From assembly GCA_016788205.1 (NCBI GenBank), contig JAEUTA010000002.1, forward strand, positions 1 through 64,000: a DNA stretch of 64,000 bases, given 5' to 3'. The stretch comes from Flavobacteriales bacterium. Lineage in GTDB: Bacteria; Bacteroidota; Bacteroidia; Flavobacteriales_F; PHOS-HE28. Within the stretch, counting starts at the first letter, position 1; every line of letters starts with the position of its first letter. The translations under genes were made by a program, and so were the position numbers. Below, piece after piece: positions 1 to 8,359 of the stretch. The notes under the pieces were generated by a model that saw nothing but the letters and a program-made list of their open reading frames with translations, searched no databases and was not told the DNA's origin.

Positions 1-138
1 CGGGTGTGGGGTGAATTGGCAAATCCACAGGGCTCTTGGGTTTGTAGGTTCGCCTTGGCCCGGCCTTCTGTGGGGTGGCCCCGGGGGGCCCACCCCAACT
101 CTCACCGCCAGTAATGATCGGCCGAACTTCGGGACAGC
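1..138. other. Intergenic left edge with GC-rich inverted repeat
   Basis: No convincing reading frame is visible here. Bases 72-82 and 85-96 form an imperfect inverted repeat (GGGGTGGCCCC against GGGGCCCACCCC, one bulged base) 40 bases beyond the end of the minus-strand HxlR remnant. It could once have ended that transcript, but no T-tract follows it on either strand, so it is only a candidate. Confidence 0.3.
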
Positions 139-474
139 CTACACCCCCAGTATCACCCCGCGCAACCGCTCTTGGTTCTGATCGCCCCAGGAACCCAGGT
201 CCGCGATCACGGGCACCAAGGTCTTTCCGAACTCGGTGAGGCTGTACTCCACTTTCGGTGGAACGACCGGGTAGATCACCTTGGTGACCAGCGCATGTTC
301 CTCCAGCTCTTTCAGTTGAACGTTCAACACGCGTCGTGACGCATCGGGGATCTCGCGTTGCAGCTAGCTGGGGCGTTGGTGCCCTTGGTGGATGAACCAC
401 AACAGCCGGATCTTCCATTTACCGAAGAGCACCTCCGCGCAGGTATATCGTTCACGCTGCTGCGCTAACTTCAA
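139..474 (-). pseudogene. HxlR-family winged-helix regulator, broken by in-frame amber codon
   Basis: The HxlR fold is recognisable throughout one frame: FGKWKIRLLWFI at the N-terminal helix, then VLNVQLKELEEHALVTK, YPVVPPKVEYSLTEFG, and a tail ending near LGSWGDQ. HxlR proteins are small MarR-like repressors that sense reactive or redox signals. A TAG stop at 366-364 interrupts the frame exactly where family members have FNEL-type residues (here RPS-stop-LQREI). The spacing between the conserved Cys and GKW is also about five residues short. No ATG is available; a TTG at 474 would give MKLAQQRERYTC. The upstream end abuts the divergent gene at 481. Decay or a sequencing error are both possible; the double defect favours decay. 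Confidence 0.72.
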
Positions 475-480
475 CGTCCC

Positions 481-1245
481 ATGCCGTTCGCGACCGGTCC
501 GTGGCATACGCCACCGCAACTGCCGGATGATCCGGAAGAGCTGTGCCTGGTGCTGCTCTTCCGCATGGGCGGGCACCACAGCTATGCGGCCATGCGCCAT
601 GGCAACGGCTGGTATTACCAGGATGGCCGGGCGCTGGAGCCGGTGTACTGGGTCTCGCGTTGGGCCTACATCACCAGCAGCGTGGAGCGGATGAGCGAAC
701 TACCGCCCGTGGCCGTGCTGCCGGTGGAAAGCCGCTTGTTCGCCCCCGATGCCTTGAGCGAAGCCGAGCGGCTGCGCTTGCTGTTGGCCTATGTGGAAGA
801 GCTGAAAAGCGAGGTACAGTACCTGAGCGCTGCGTTGGAGGATGTGCGACAAGGGCCCAGCGCGAAGCAATGGGCGGGAAAGCTGCGCGCTTTGGAGCAT
901 GAGCGGGATGCGCAGGTGGCTGCCCAACGCGCGAAGGTGGTGGCCCTGCAAAAGGAGGTGCAGGAATTGACACGTCAGTTGGCCACGGCAGACAAAGCGA
1001 AGACGAAGGCCGCGCAAAAGGCCGCGCAGGTGGAAAAGCAACTCGACGCCCAGGTGGACAAGTTGAAGCTGGAAGTGGAGCGTTCGCAGCGCCTGGTGAA
1101 AGCACCCCCTTCCAAAGCGGACCAGCACAGCAAACTGGTGGCCAGCACGCTGAAGGTGCGCGAGCAGGAACGACGCATCGCCGACCTGGAACACCGCCTG
1201 CGCGCTGTGCTGAAGCAACTGGAACAGGTGCACACGCCGCAGTAG
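481..1245 (+). CDS. Coiled-coil protein of unknown function
   Basis: This 254-residue protein has a compact N-terminal part (roughly residues 1-85, with HHSYAAMRHGNGWYYQ and WVSRWAYI) followed by a long, highly charged heptad-rich helix (about 100-250, rich in K, E, Q, A and L), clearly a coiled coil. No signal peptide or membrane segment is present, so it should be cytoplasmic. ATG 481 is chosen because a promoter-like TAACTTCA (466-473) lies just before it and no better start follows. It is divergent from the decayed HxlR gene. I do not recognise the family; a structural or scaffold role is only a guess from the coiled coil. Confidence 0.75.
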   Translation: MPFATGPWHTPPQLPDDPEELCLVLLFRMGGHHSYAAMRHGNGWYYQDGRALEPVYWVSRWAYITSSVERMSELPPVAVLPVESRLFAPDALSEAERLRLLLAYVEELKSEVQYLSAALEDVRQGPSAKQWAGKLRALEHERDAQVAAQRAKVVALQKEVQELTRQLATADKAKTKAAQKAAQVEKQLDAQVDKLKLEVERSQRLVKAPPSKADQHSKLVASTLKVREQERRIADLEHRLRAVLKQLEQVHTPQ

Positions 1246-1449
1246 CGTGTGCGTTCTTTCCAAGGTCTAGTGTGGCGTACCACGACCCGAAGTCGTTCGG
1301 ATCTGCGCCTCGTCCCTCTACACGCGTGAAGCGATCGGAACCGCACGACGCTGAAGCATGCCCGGCGCAGCACCACGGGTGCATCATGTGTCCTCCGCTC
1401 CCTATACTTGAACACGCTGCGCAAGTGCTACTATCCGATGTAAACCCGC

Positions 1450-1689
1450 TCACCGGCTGCCTCTACCGCGCACGCGGGCATCGGCCCAGTGGTCAGGCCC
1501 CACCTGGTTCTTGTGGAGGCGCGCTTCCTCCACGCTGTGTGGCCCGTAGCGGCCTTTGACCTCGTACATGATCTTGCGCGTGGAACAGCGGTAGAACCGG
1601 CGCAGCACTTCGGCTTTCACCAAGCCGTTCACCCATACGGTATCGCCCACCTCGAAGCGGGCCATCTTCCGGAGTTGTTCGAGGTCCAT
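1450..1689 (-). CDS. Small conserved-looking protein of unknown function
   Basis: This 79-residue frame has a plausible compact beta-rich core: FEVGDTVWVNGLVKAEVLRR, then STRKIMYEVKGRYGP and a basic tail. The pattern VGDxVWV...EVxxR resembles small SH3-like or KOW-like beta barrels, but no specific family was recognised. It starts at ATG 1689 and stands alone between the coiled-coil gene and the 21-bp repeat array. Codon choice is like that of neighbouring genes. It could be a spurious frame, but the composition of the first 60 residues looks protein-like. Confidence 0.5.
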   Translation of the reverse strand: MDLEQLRKMARFEVGDTVWVNGLVKAEVLRRFYRCSTRKIMYEVKGRYGPHSVEEARLHKNQVGPDHWADARVRGRGSR

Positions 1690-1752
1690 GGATCGACGGC
1701 CAATTCGTCAAAGGCCGTTGGCATAAGCTAGGGACAATTTTGGGCTCGGCCG

Positions 1753-2181
1753 GCGTGATCCAAGCGAAGGCGGGCGTCATCCCCGCGAAGGCGAGCGTCA
1801 TCCCCGCGAAGGCGGGGATGCGCGGCGTCCGTATCGGGCTGAACTGAACCTTGATACGGATGAGCAGAACCTTGATGCCGGTGAGCGGAACCTGGATGCA
1901 CATCGCCCGCGTCGGTATCCGGACCAGTTGAACCTTGATCCAGACGAGCGGCGTCCCGATCCGGATCCGCGGCATCCGTATCCAAATGAGCAGGACCCTG
2001 TTGCGGATGGAGCGCGTCCGGATACGGATCCGCGGAATCTGTATTCAGATGAGCTGAACCTTGATCCAGATGAGGCGCCTCTCCATGCAGCTTACCGGCG
2101 TCCGTATCCGGATGCGCTGAACCTTGATCCACATCCGTCGGATCCCGATCAAGAATTCCGGGGTCCGTATCAAGGCGGCAG
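1753..2181. repeat. 21-bp tandem repeat array, about 20 units
   Basis: Three units beginning GCGT at 1753, 1774 and 1795 are followed by a 9-base spacer (1816-1824) and then 17 contiguous 21-base units from 1825 to 2181. Two unit types alternate irregularly: type A starts GAACCTTGAT (for example 1846, 1867, 1930, 2056, 2119) and type B starts GCGTCCGTAT or similar (for example 1825, 1909, 1951, 2014, 2098). The first three are type C, GCGTCATCCCCGCGAAGG, matching the widely scattered REP-like palindrome. Because 21 is a multiple of three, reading frames stay open in several frames on both strands; none looks like a real protein. Units are clearly diverged, so this is an old or slowly evolving array. 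Confidence 0.85.
1799..1820. repeat. REP-like palindrome inside the repeat array
   Basis: CATCCCCGC (1799-1807) and GCGGGGATG (1812-1820) are perfect inverted arms around GAAG. This is the familiar CATCCCCGCGAAGGCGGGGATG intergenic palindrome found in many high-GC bacterial genomes, present here once complete and twice as half-copies at 21-base spacing. Confidence 0.75.
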
Positions 2182-2383
2182 CACGGCGACGAATTCCGGC
2201 GCAGATGGTCCCCAAGTCAGTGCTGCTCTGGAACCCTTGTCAGGCAAGGCTTTGCGCGTGGGTACTGTGGTTTGCCACAGCACCGCACCCCTGTGGGTGG
2301 CCGCAGGTATGGGGAACAAGCGGCGGCCCGCTGCGATACACAGGTCGTGTCCGGAATTCCCCGGCACATAACACACGAAGAAG

Positions 2384-3016
2384 ATGACTATCTTCCACGT
2401 ACTCAAGTTGGGTCTCACAGACCTCACCTCCAAGGCCTTGGTGGAAAAAGGCCGTAACAATGTGGACATGCTCACGGGCAATGCAGCGTTCACCATGCCG
2501 GCAGGCTTCCTGGCCCGCATCACCACAGCGTGTGATACGCTGGAACAAGCCAACGAAGAGGTGCTTTTCTTCGGCGGCATCGTGAACCACCAGGCCAAGC
2601 GGGCCGCGGAGAGCGTGGTGCGCGACCTGCTGCGCGAGCTGGGCGGGTTGGTGCAGCAGCAGAGCGAAGGCGATGAGGCGAAGATCCTCAGCGCGGGCTT
2701 CGAGGTGCGCCGCCGCGGCACGCCGGTGGAGAAGCTGGGCCTGGTGAATAACCTGCGCCCGCTGCTCACGGCCTTCGCCGGTGAGGTGCCCTTGCGCTGG
2801 AACGTGGTGGCCTACGCCGTGCAGTACATGGTGATGCAGAACACCGAGGACCCCGAGAAGGAGAGCGCGTGGCAGGTGGTGGCGTACACGAGCAAGACGG
2901 CGTTCACGGCCACGGGGCTGGAGAGCGGCAAGAATTGCTGGTTCCGCATCCAGGCCCAAGGGCGCAAAGGGCTGCAAAGCCCCATAAGCCAGGTGGTGAA
3001 GGCGCGCGTGGCCTAA
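2384..3016 (+). CDS. Fibronectin type III domain-containing protein
   Basis: This 210-residue protein has an alpha-helical N-terminal half (residues 1-110, with DMLTGNAAFTMPA and a helical stretch rich in L, E and A) and a C-terminal FN3-like beta domain (about 115-210; YAVQYMV, WQVVAYTSKTAFTATGLESG and WFRIQAQGRKGLQSPIS follow the usual strand pattern ending in SPxS). The same layout occurs in many Bacteroidota proteins of about 200 residues whose role is unknown. There is no signal peptide. It starts at ATG 2384 immediately after the repeat-rich region and is followed by a hairpin terminator at 3080. Confidence 0.8.
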   Translation: MTIFHVLKLGLTDLTSKALVEKGRNNVDMLTGNAAFTMPAGFLARITTACDTLEQANEEVLFFGGIVNHQAKRAAESVVRDLLRELGGLVQQQSEGDEAKILSAGFEVRRRGTPVEKLGLVNNLRPLLTAFAGEVPLRWNVVAYAVQYMVMQNTEDPEKESAWQVVAYTSKTAFTATGLESGKNCWFRIQAQGRKGLQSPISQVVKARVA

Positions 3017-3079
3017 GCCCTCCCCGCCCTGGCGGGGAGCACGACACACCGGCAGGAGCACCCCTGCCTACCGCTGAGA

Positions 3080-3101
3080 GGCCCCCTTGCCCAAGGGGGC
3101 C
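3080..3101 (+). terminator. Rho-independent terminator-like hairpin
   Basis: GGCCCCCTTG (3080-3089) pairs with CAAGGGGGCC (3092-3101) and is followed by TTT. It lies 63 bases after the FN3 gene and before the LuxR-type regulator, so it should end the former transcript. The T-tract is short. Confidence 0.6.
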
Positions 3102-3276
3102 TTTCGCATGTGCACCCCGCCCGCGCCGGTGGTGCACCACCAACACCGATGCACGGCCAAGCGCACCGCCAGCGGTTGATAACCGCGTGCGGTGCGCATA
3201 CCGTTGGGCGCTGTGGGTGAGTTACTTGGTAGTACACGCCCGGTGCACCCCGGAGGATGCACAGGGCCGAAGCACC

Positions 3277-3930
3277 ATGGCCGCGGAACCCGTAACCCTT
3301 GCCCTGCTCTACGAGGATGAGCTGCTGTGCACGGCGCTGGCGCGGATACTGGGGGCCATGCCGGGCTACCGGCTGCTGCAGCACGTTGGCGATACGCGCG
3401 CGCTGAAACGGGCCGCCGCCGTGGGCCAGCACCCCCGGGTGTACCTGCTGGGCCTGGCCACGGCCATGGCGGACGACCGTGCGCTGCTGTACTGGTGCAG
3501 GCTGCACCTGCCCGATACCTACCTGGTGCTGCTGGGCCAGCACCCCGAACCGGCGGACCTGCTGGCAGCGATACCCGCCGGGGCCAACGCCTTCGTGTGC
3601 ACGCGCGATGGCGAGGCCACGCTGGGCCGGGTGCTGGACTGCGTGGTGGACGGTGGGCAGCACTGGCCCACGCGCACCTGGGACCAACTGCGCACGGCGC
3701 TGTGCCACCGCAGCGCGCCGCCAGGCAACAGCACCAGCACGCTAACGGGGCGCCAGCGCGAGCTGCTGCGCTGGAAGGCCGATGGGGCGGGCTATACCAA
3801 CAAGGACATCGCCGAGCGCATGCACATCAGCGAAAGTGCGGTGGAGAAACTGTGCAAGACCATTTGCGCCGCACACGACCTGAAGGGGCGCGCCGCCCTG
3901 GTGGTGTTCGCCGCGCAGCAGGGCGGGTGA
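3277..3930 (+). CDS. LuxR-type response regulator with degenerate receiver domain
   Basis: The 217-residue product has a receiver-like domain (residues 1-125) and a C-terminal LuxR/FixJ helix-turn-helix (about 150-217: LTGRQRELLRWKADG, NKDIAERMHISESAVEKL). The N-terminal acidic pair is present (YEDE), but the strand that should carry the phospho-acceptor aspartate reads VYLLGLATAM, so Gly stands where Asp is expected, and the conserved switch lysine is also missing (AFVCTRD). It is therefore likely regulated without phosphorylation, or by a ligand or partner. ATG 3277 is used because it begins the receiver fold; an upstream extension of the frame has no homology-like content. It is a single gene, convergent with the outer-membrane protein gene that follows. 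Confidence 0.82.
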   Translation: MAAEPVTLALLYEDELLCTALARILGAMPGYRLLQHVGDTRALKRAAAVGQHPRVYLLGLATAMADDRALLYWCRLHLPDTYLVLLGQHPEPADLLAAIPAGANAFVCTRDGEATLGRVLDCVVDGGQHWPTRTWDQLRTALCHRSAPPGNSTSTLTGRQRELLRWKADGAGYTNKDIAERMHISESAVEKLCKTICAAHDLKGRAALVVFAAQQGG

Positions 3931-3945
3931 TGGTGCAGCGGCGGC

Positions 3946-6357
3946 TTAGAACGCCCAAGCCCACGTCAAGCGCACGGCCCGGGTCTCCAGGTAGTCCGTG
4001 CTCACGCTATGGAAACCATCCCCGGTAACGGTGCGGCCCATGCGCATGGTGTTCAGCAAGTCGGTCGCGTTCACGGTGAGCTCGCTCCTGGTCTTGGCAA
4101 CTTTCCAGTTCACACCCGCATCCACGGACCAACGCTCGGCGGTGCTGCCCTGGGGCACGATGTCGCGCGCCAACCAGATGCCGGTGAGTTGCACGGAGAG
4201 GTCCCTGGGTAGCAGAAGGCGGGCATTCACCTTCACGTTGCCGCTGGTGAGCTGTTGGCGTTGCGCGCTGTAGGGTGTAGGGCGCGGATAGGCGCTCACG
4301 GTGCTGAAGGCATCCACCGTGTTGTGGTAAATGTTCGCGTTCAACCCCAGCTTCAAGTTCTTGACCACTTCGCGTTCCAACACCAGTTCCACGCCGCTAT
4401 TGGTACCCTGTCCGGCGTTCTGTGCAAGGGAGTAGAGTTGTGTGCCCGCTGTATCCGCCGTTATGATGCGGGTGAGGATGTCCGATGTGATGCGATGGTA
4501 AGCCGCCACATAGACATAGCCTTTGGTGATGTCGTGTTTGTAGCCCAACTCGCCGCGCCACGTGAACTGCGGACGCAGTCCCGGATTCCCGATGCGCAAC
4601 AGGCCAGGGTCATCGTACTTCGGGAAGATCCGCAGATCACCTTCATCGGGACGGTCCACGCGGCGGGAGAGGTTCACGGAGATGCGAGAAGTCTCGTTCA
4701 GCTTATAGGCGAAGCGCGCATTGGGGAAGGGTTGCAGGTAGTCGTACCCATCGCTGCTGTACGTGTTGTGGCCCGGAGCCACGTTGTACTTCAGGTCCAC
4801 GTATTCCACCCGAAGACCGGCCTCCAGTTCGTAGCGCTCGCGTTCGTACACGTAGTTGCCGTACACGGCGGGGATCAACTCATCGTAGGTCGCACCACCT
4901 GCTGCGCCAAGGTCCAGCGGACTTTGTGCCGATGCGGCGAAGGTGATGCGCGTGGGGATGTGGCGCCAGCGGAACTTCACCCCCGTCTCGAAGCGGCCGT
5001 GTGCGAGCGGGCGCACGTAGTCGAGTTTGGCGTCGGCCACGTGTTCATCCGCGAGCAAGGCGGTGTTGTTGTAGCCGGGTCCTGCCGGCGTGGCATCGTT
5101 GATGTCGTACACCTCGTCCTCCCGGTGGAAGGTGTAGTTGAGCCCGGCTTCCACCCGTTCACCGGGACGCTTGGTGCGGTGCGTCCAACTGCTGGCGAAC
5201 TGGCCGGAGGTGTTCACCTCATCCTCATGGAACTGCCAGAGGCGTTGGCGTTCGGTGAGCGTACCATCGAAGTAGACCACGTCGCCATGGTCGATGTGCG
5301 CTTCGCGGTTGTAGAGGAGCGAGAAACGCAGGTCATTGCGTTCGTTGGGGTGCAGGTCCAGGCCGGTCTTCACCGTGTACATGGTCTGGTCGCGGTTCTC
5401 CAGGTACTGCTGGCGAAGGACATCGCCGTTGTCGTAGGTGCGCGCGAAGTGTTCGTCCCGGTTGAGCACGCGCTGGGAAAGCAGGTCCGCCTGCAGGTAG
5501 AGGTCGGTCTTGCCCTTGTTCCAGTTGAGGCCCAGCGAGGAGCCCAGCTTCGGTGTGTTGCCGTACTGCGGGCGCACCGTGGGCAGGTCCGCCTGCTTGA
5601 TGCCCAAGGCCCCGGCACCCACGAGCATGGAGGCCTTACCGTGCAGTCCTTCGCGCTTGTCCTTCTTATAGATGATGTTGATGATGCCCGCCATGCCATT
5701 CGCATCCTGCTTCGCCGAAGGGTCGTTGATGACCTCGATACGTTCGATGGCCGACGCCGGTATGTTGTCCAATCCGCTTTGGTCGCCGAAGCCGGTGAGC
5801 GCGGTCTGTTGACCATCCACAAGGACAGCCACCTTGTCGCTGCCGCGCAGCTGGAGTTTCCCACTGCGCTGGTCAACGGTAACTCCGGGCAGGTTGCGCA
5901 ATGCCTGCAATACGGAGCCGCCGCTCTGGCTCAGTTGGTCCTCCATGCGGAAGACCTTCTTGTCCATCTGGTCCCCGACCTGCGCTGTGCGCGACACCAC
6001 TTCGAACGTGCCGAGCTCTTGTACGCTGGGCTGCATGAGGAGGCTGCCGAGATCGAGGTTGGCGCTAAGCGATCCGATATGGACGGGACGCCGCAAGGCG
6101 CTGTACCCCACTCCGCTGGCGTGGAGCACGTACGTCCCGGGCTTGATGTGGGCGATGGACCAGCGACCATCATCGCCGCTGAAGGTGCCCACGCCCGCTG
6201 TGCTGTCCGTGGCCGGTCGCAGCACCAGGTTGATGAACGGCAGGGGCTGCTGCGATACGGCATCGACCAATGAGCCGGAGAGCATGACGGTGGTCTCCTG
6301 AGCCCGGACAGTGCCCAGGCAGCAGACGAAGAGCATGGCGGTGATGGACTTCAACAT
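3946..6357 (-). CDS. Outer-membrane beta-barrel protein, TonB-receptor-like
   Basis: The 803-residue product has a signal peptide (MLKSITAMLFVCCLGTVRA), a carboxypeptidase-regulatory-like beta domain (about 25-110: LPFINLVLRPATDS, GVGTFSGDDGRWSI), a plug-like domain (about 130-235: LRNLPGVTVDQRSGKLQLRG, IERIEVINDPSAKQD, GIINIIYKK) and a long C-terminal barrel ending in WAWAF, the aromatic ending used by the BAM machinery. This matches the OMP_b-brl_3 family of Bacteroidota, whose substrates are mostly unknown. It is the last gene of a minus-strand run with a PepSY-like protein, response regulator and histidine kinase (43-base gap to the kinase), suggesting that its production or function is tied to that sensor. 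Confidence 0.9.
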   Translation of the reverse strand: MLKSITAMLFVCCLGTVRAQETTVMLSGSLVDAVSQQPLPFINLVLRPATDSTAGVGTFSGDDGRWSIAHIKPGTYVLHASGVGYSALRRPVHIGSLSANLDLGSLLMQPSVQELGTFEVVSRTAQVGDQMDKKVFRMEDQLSQSGGSVLQALRNLPGVTVDQRSGKLQLRGSDKVAVLVDGQQTALTGFGDQSGLDNIPASAIERIEVINDPSAKQDANGMAGIINIIYKKDKREGLHGKASMLVGAGALGIKQADLPTVRPQYGNTPKLGSSLGLNWNKGKTDLYLQADLLSQRVLNRDEHFARTYDNGDVLRQQYLENRDQTMYTVKTGLDLHPNERNDLRFSLLYNREAHIDHGDVVYFDGTLTERQRLWQFHEDEVNTSGQFASSWTHRTKRPGERVEAGLNYTFHREDEVYDINDATPAGPGYNNTALLADEHVADAKLDYVRPLAHGRFETGVKFRWRHIPTRITFAASAQSPLDLGAAGGATYDELIPAVYGNYVYERERYELEAGLRVEYVDLKYNVAPGHNTYSSDGYDYLQPFPNARFAYKLNETSRISVNLSRRVDRPDEGDLRIFPKYDDPGLLRIGNPGLRPQFTWRGELGYKHDITKGYVYVAAYHRITSDILTRIITADTAGTQLYSLAQNAGQGTNSGVELVLEREVVKNLKLGLNANIYHNTVDAFSTVSAYPRPTPYSAQRQQLTSGNVKVNARLLLPRDLSVQLTGIWLARDIVPQGSTAERWSVDAGVNWKVAKTRSELTVNATDLLNTMRMGRTVTGDGFHSVSTDYLETRAVRLTWAWAF

Positions 6358-6400
6358 GCCGCGAAGCAGGCACGTGATCCGGAAGAGAATCCGAAGAACG

Positions 6401-7672
6401 TCAGCCGCGCAGCGTTACGCGGAACACATGCAGTGGCGCCTCGAACGCATAGTTCAAGGTGCATCCCTGGCGTTCGCATACGCGCTGTGCGATGGCAAGC
6501 CCGAGCCCAAGACCTTTGCCCGAACCGGCGAAGCGCTTGAAGAGGTGCGCAGGATCGAGACCCGCTTCCGCGCCGGTGTTCGCGATGGCGAAGGAGGATG
6601 GGGTGATGCGGACATCGATACGCCCACCGGGTACGTTGTGTCTAATGGCATTGCCTACCAGGTTCACCAGCAGGATCTCCGCCATGGCGGGATCCAGTCG
6701 CCAGGTCATGTCCGGTACACGTTCCACGGAAACCGACAGGCCCAACTCACGGATGCGATCGTCCGCCTGCTCCAGCGCAATGCGCACGATCGCGTAGGGA
6801 TCGCTGGTGCCGCTGCGCGGTGCCGTACCGTTCTCCAGCCGCGCGAGCAACAACAACCCTTCATGCGAGCGGTGCATGCGGCCGAGCACGGTGCTCGCTT
6901 CTTCCAACAGGGTGGCCTGTTCCTGCGTCAGGTCCTTGGATTGGAACAGGCGTTCCAACTTGCCTTGCAGCAGCGCGATGGGCGTGCGCAGTTCGTGCGC
7001 AGCGTTCTCCGTGAAGCGGCGTTGTTCCACGTACATGGCCATGTTGCGCGCGGTCAACTGCTCCATCTCACGTTCCAATTCATCGAACTCGTTGACGCCC
7101 GTAGCTGCGGCGCGGAAAGGTTCGGCATCATCCACCTGGAAGCGTTTCAAGCGCGCGAGCATGCTGTGGAACGGCGCCCAGATGCGTTGGGCGCTCATGC
7201 GGTCCAGCAGCAACACACCGCCGAAGAGGAGCAGTAAGGTGATCGTTGCGATGAGCGCGATGCCCGTGATCAATTCCTCCGTCTCTTCGATCACGCGACT
7301 AACGGTGATGGCATAGGTCCTGCCGTTCACGTGGATGGTACTGGTGTAGGTGCGGAAAGGCTCGTCATGGCCATGGAACGCGTCCGGCCGCGTCACTGTC
7401 GCGTAGTGGTCGGGCATGGACCGTTCACCTTGCGCCAACTGAACGCCGATATCCAAGGCGTTCAAGCGTACCACCGCGCTGTCCAACTCCACATCGGACA
7501 AGCGACGCGCGTTCAAGCCGTGCTCCAACTTCTCCTTCTGCACGGTAAGGTCCTCATCGATATCCGCCAGCCATTGGCGCTCCAGCACCAGGTAGTAGGC
7601 GGGCACGCTCAACACCATCACCACGGCGGCGTAGATCCAGAACGGACGGCGCGTGCGGTGCAGCAGTTTCAT
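6401..7672 (-). CDS. Two-component sensor histidine kinase
   Basis: This 423-residue membrane kinase has a first transmembrane helix (about 11-29), a periplasmic sensor region (30-135), a second helix (about 137-155), a HAMP-like linker, an H-box with the phospho-acceptor His (ENAAHELRTP), an N-box (LVNLVGNAIRHN), a G1-like FAIANTG and a glycine-rich G2 (GKGLGLGLAI). The family is the EnvZ/QseC/BaeS-type HisKA kinase. It should phosphorylate the regulator encoded just upstream: its ATG overlaps that gene's TGA (ATGA, 7669-7672), so the two are translationally coupled. The signal is unknown; the adjacent PepSY-like protein and outer-membrane protein suggest an envelope or metal/cationic stimulus. 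Confidence 0.93.
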   Translation of the reverse strand: MKLLHRTRRPFWIYAAVVMVLSVPAYYLVLERQWLADIDEDLTVQKEKLEHGLNARRLSDVELDSAVVRLNALDIGVQLAQGERSMPDHYATVTRPDAFHGHDEPFRTYTSTIHVNGRTYAITVSRVIEETEELITGIALIATITLLLLFGGVLLLDRMSAQRIWAPFHSMLARLKRFQVDDAEPFRAAATGVNEFDELEREMEQLTARNMAMYVEQRRFTENAAHELRTPIALLQGKLERLFQSKDLTQEQATLLEEASTVLGRMHRSHEGLLLLARLENGTAPRSGTSDPYAIVRIALEQADDRIRELGLSVSVERVPDMTWRLDPAMAEILLVNLVGNAIRHNVPGGRIDVRITPSSFAIANTGAEAGLDPAHLFKRFAGSGKGLGLGLAIAQRVCERQGCTLNYAFEAPLHVFRVTLRG

Positions 7673-8343
7673 GTGGTGGAGAACCGATAGCCTACTCCAT
7701 AAACGGTATGGATGCGGTCCACGTAGCCGACATCGGCCAGCTTGCGTTTCAGGTTGTTCACGTGCGCGTACACCAGCTCCTGTGCGCGATCGTGATCGGC
7801 ATCCTCGGCGAGGTGTTCGGCGATCACCGCACGGGGAAGCACGCGGTCCTTGCTGGCGGTCAACAGCCGCAGCAACTGGAATTCCGTTGGCGTGAGGGCG
7901 AGTTGGATGCCGTTCACTTTCGCGGTGTGCGCCGGCAGGTCCATCTCCAGTTCATCGAAGTACAACAGGTCCTGTCCGTTGAAGAGCGCGCGCCGCACCG
8001 TGGCCTGCACGCGCACCGCCAGTTCCGCCAGGTGGAAGGGTTTCACGATGTAGTCGTCCGCACCGATGCGCAAGCCCTCGATCCGGTCGTCCAACGCATC
8101 CTTGGCGGACACGATGACCACGCCGTCCTTGCGTCCCTGCTTCTTCAACTCGCGCAGCACGCTGAGGCCGTTGCCATCGGGCAGGTTCAGGTCCAGGATC
8201 ACACAATCGAACTCCTTGTCCAGCACAAGGTCCAACGCGTCCCGCACCGTGGCGGCGATGTGGCAGCGCGTATCGGGCCCTTCCAGATACGCGCGGATGT
8301 CGTCGGCCAGGGACCGCTCGTCCTCGACGATGAGCAGGTTCAT
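7669..8343 (-). CDS. OmpR/PhoB-family response regulator
   Basis: The 224-residue protein is a standard receiver (MNLLIVEDERSL, phospho-acceptor Asp in CVILDLNLPDGNG, VIVSAKDALDD, switch Lys in YIVKPF) joined to an OmpR winged helix (about 125-224: LALTPTEFQLLRLL, YAHVNNLKRKL, IHTVYGVGYRF). ATG 8343 is chosen because it begins the receiver strand; a longer frame adds only unrelated residues. It precedes the histidine kinase with a 4-base overlap and follows the PepSY-like gene by 16 bases. A promoter-like GACCTTTG can be read on the minus strand just upstream of the ATG. Confidence 0.94.
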   Translation of the reverse strand: MNLLIVEDERSLADDIRAYLEGPDTRCHIAATVRDALDLVLDKEFDCVILDLNLPDGNGLSVLRELKKQGRKDGVVIVSAKDALDDRIEGLRIGADDYIVKPFHLAELAVRVQATVRRALFNGQDLLYFDELEMDLPAHTAKVNGIQLALTPTEFQLLRLLTASKDRVLPRAVIAEHLAEDADHDRAQELVYAHVNNLKRKLADVGYVDRIHTVYGVGYRFSTT

Positions 8344-8359
8344 GCAGCAAAGGTCCGCA

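Noticed and set aside
1272..1559. 95-residue plus-strand frame after the coiled-coil gene
   Set aside because: Low-complexity, no start context, and overlaps the more protein-like minus-strand gene at 1450-1689.
1753..2181. CRISPR-like array
   Set aside because: Repeats are contiguous 21-base units with no unique spacers, no cas genes, and units diverge from each other.
1928..2371. 147-residue plus-strand frame rich in Asp, Pro and Arg within the repeat array
   Set aside because: It is a translation of the 21-base repeats, which leave several frames open on both strands; no start signal or domain supports it.
4255..6273. 672-residue plus-strand frame antisense to the outer-membrane protein
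   Set aside because: It mirrors the high-GC minus-strand gene; no domain, and composition is typical of a shadow frame.
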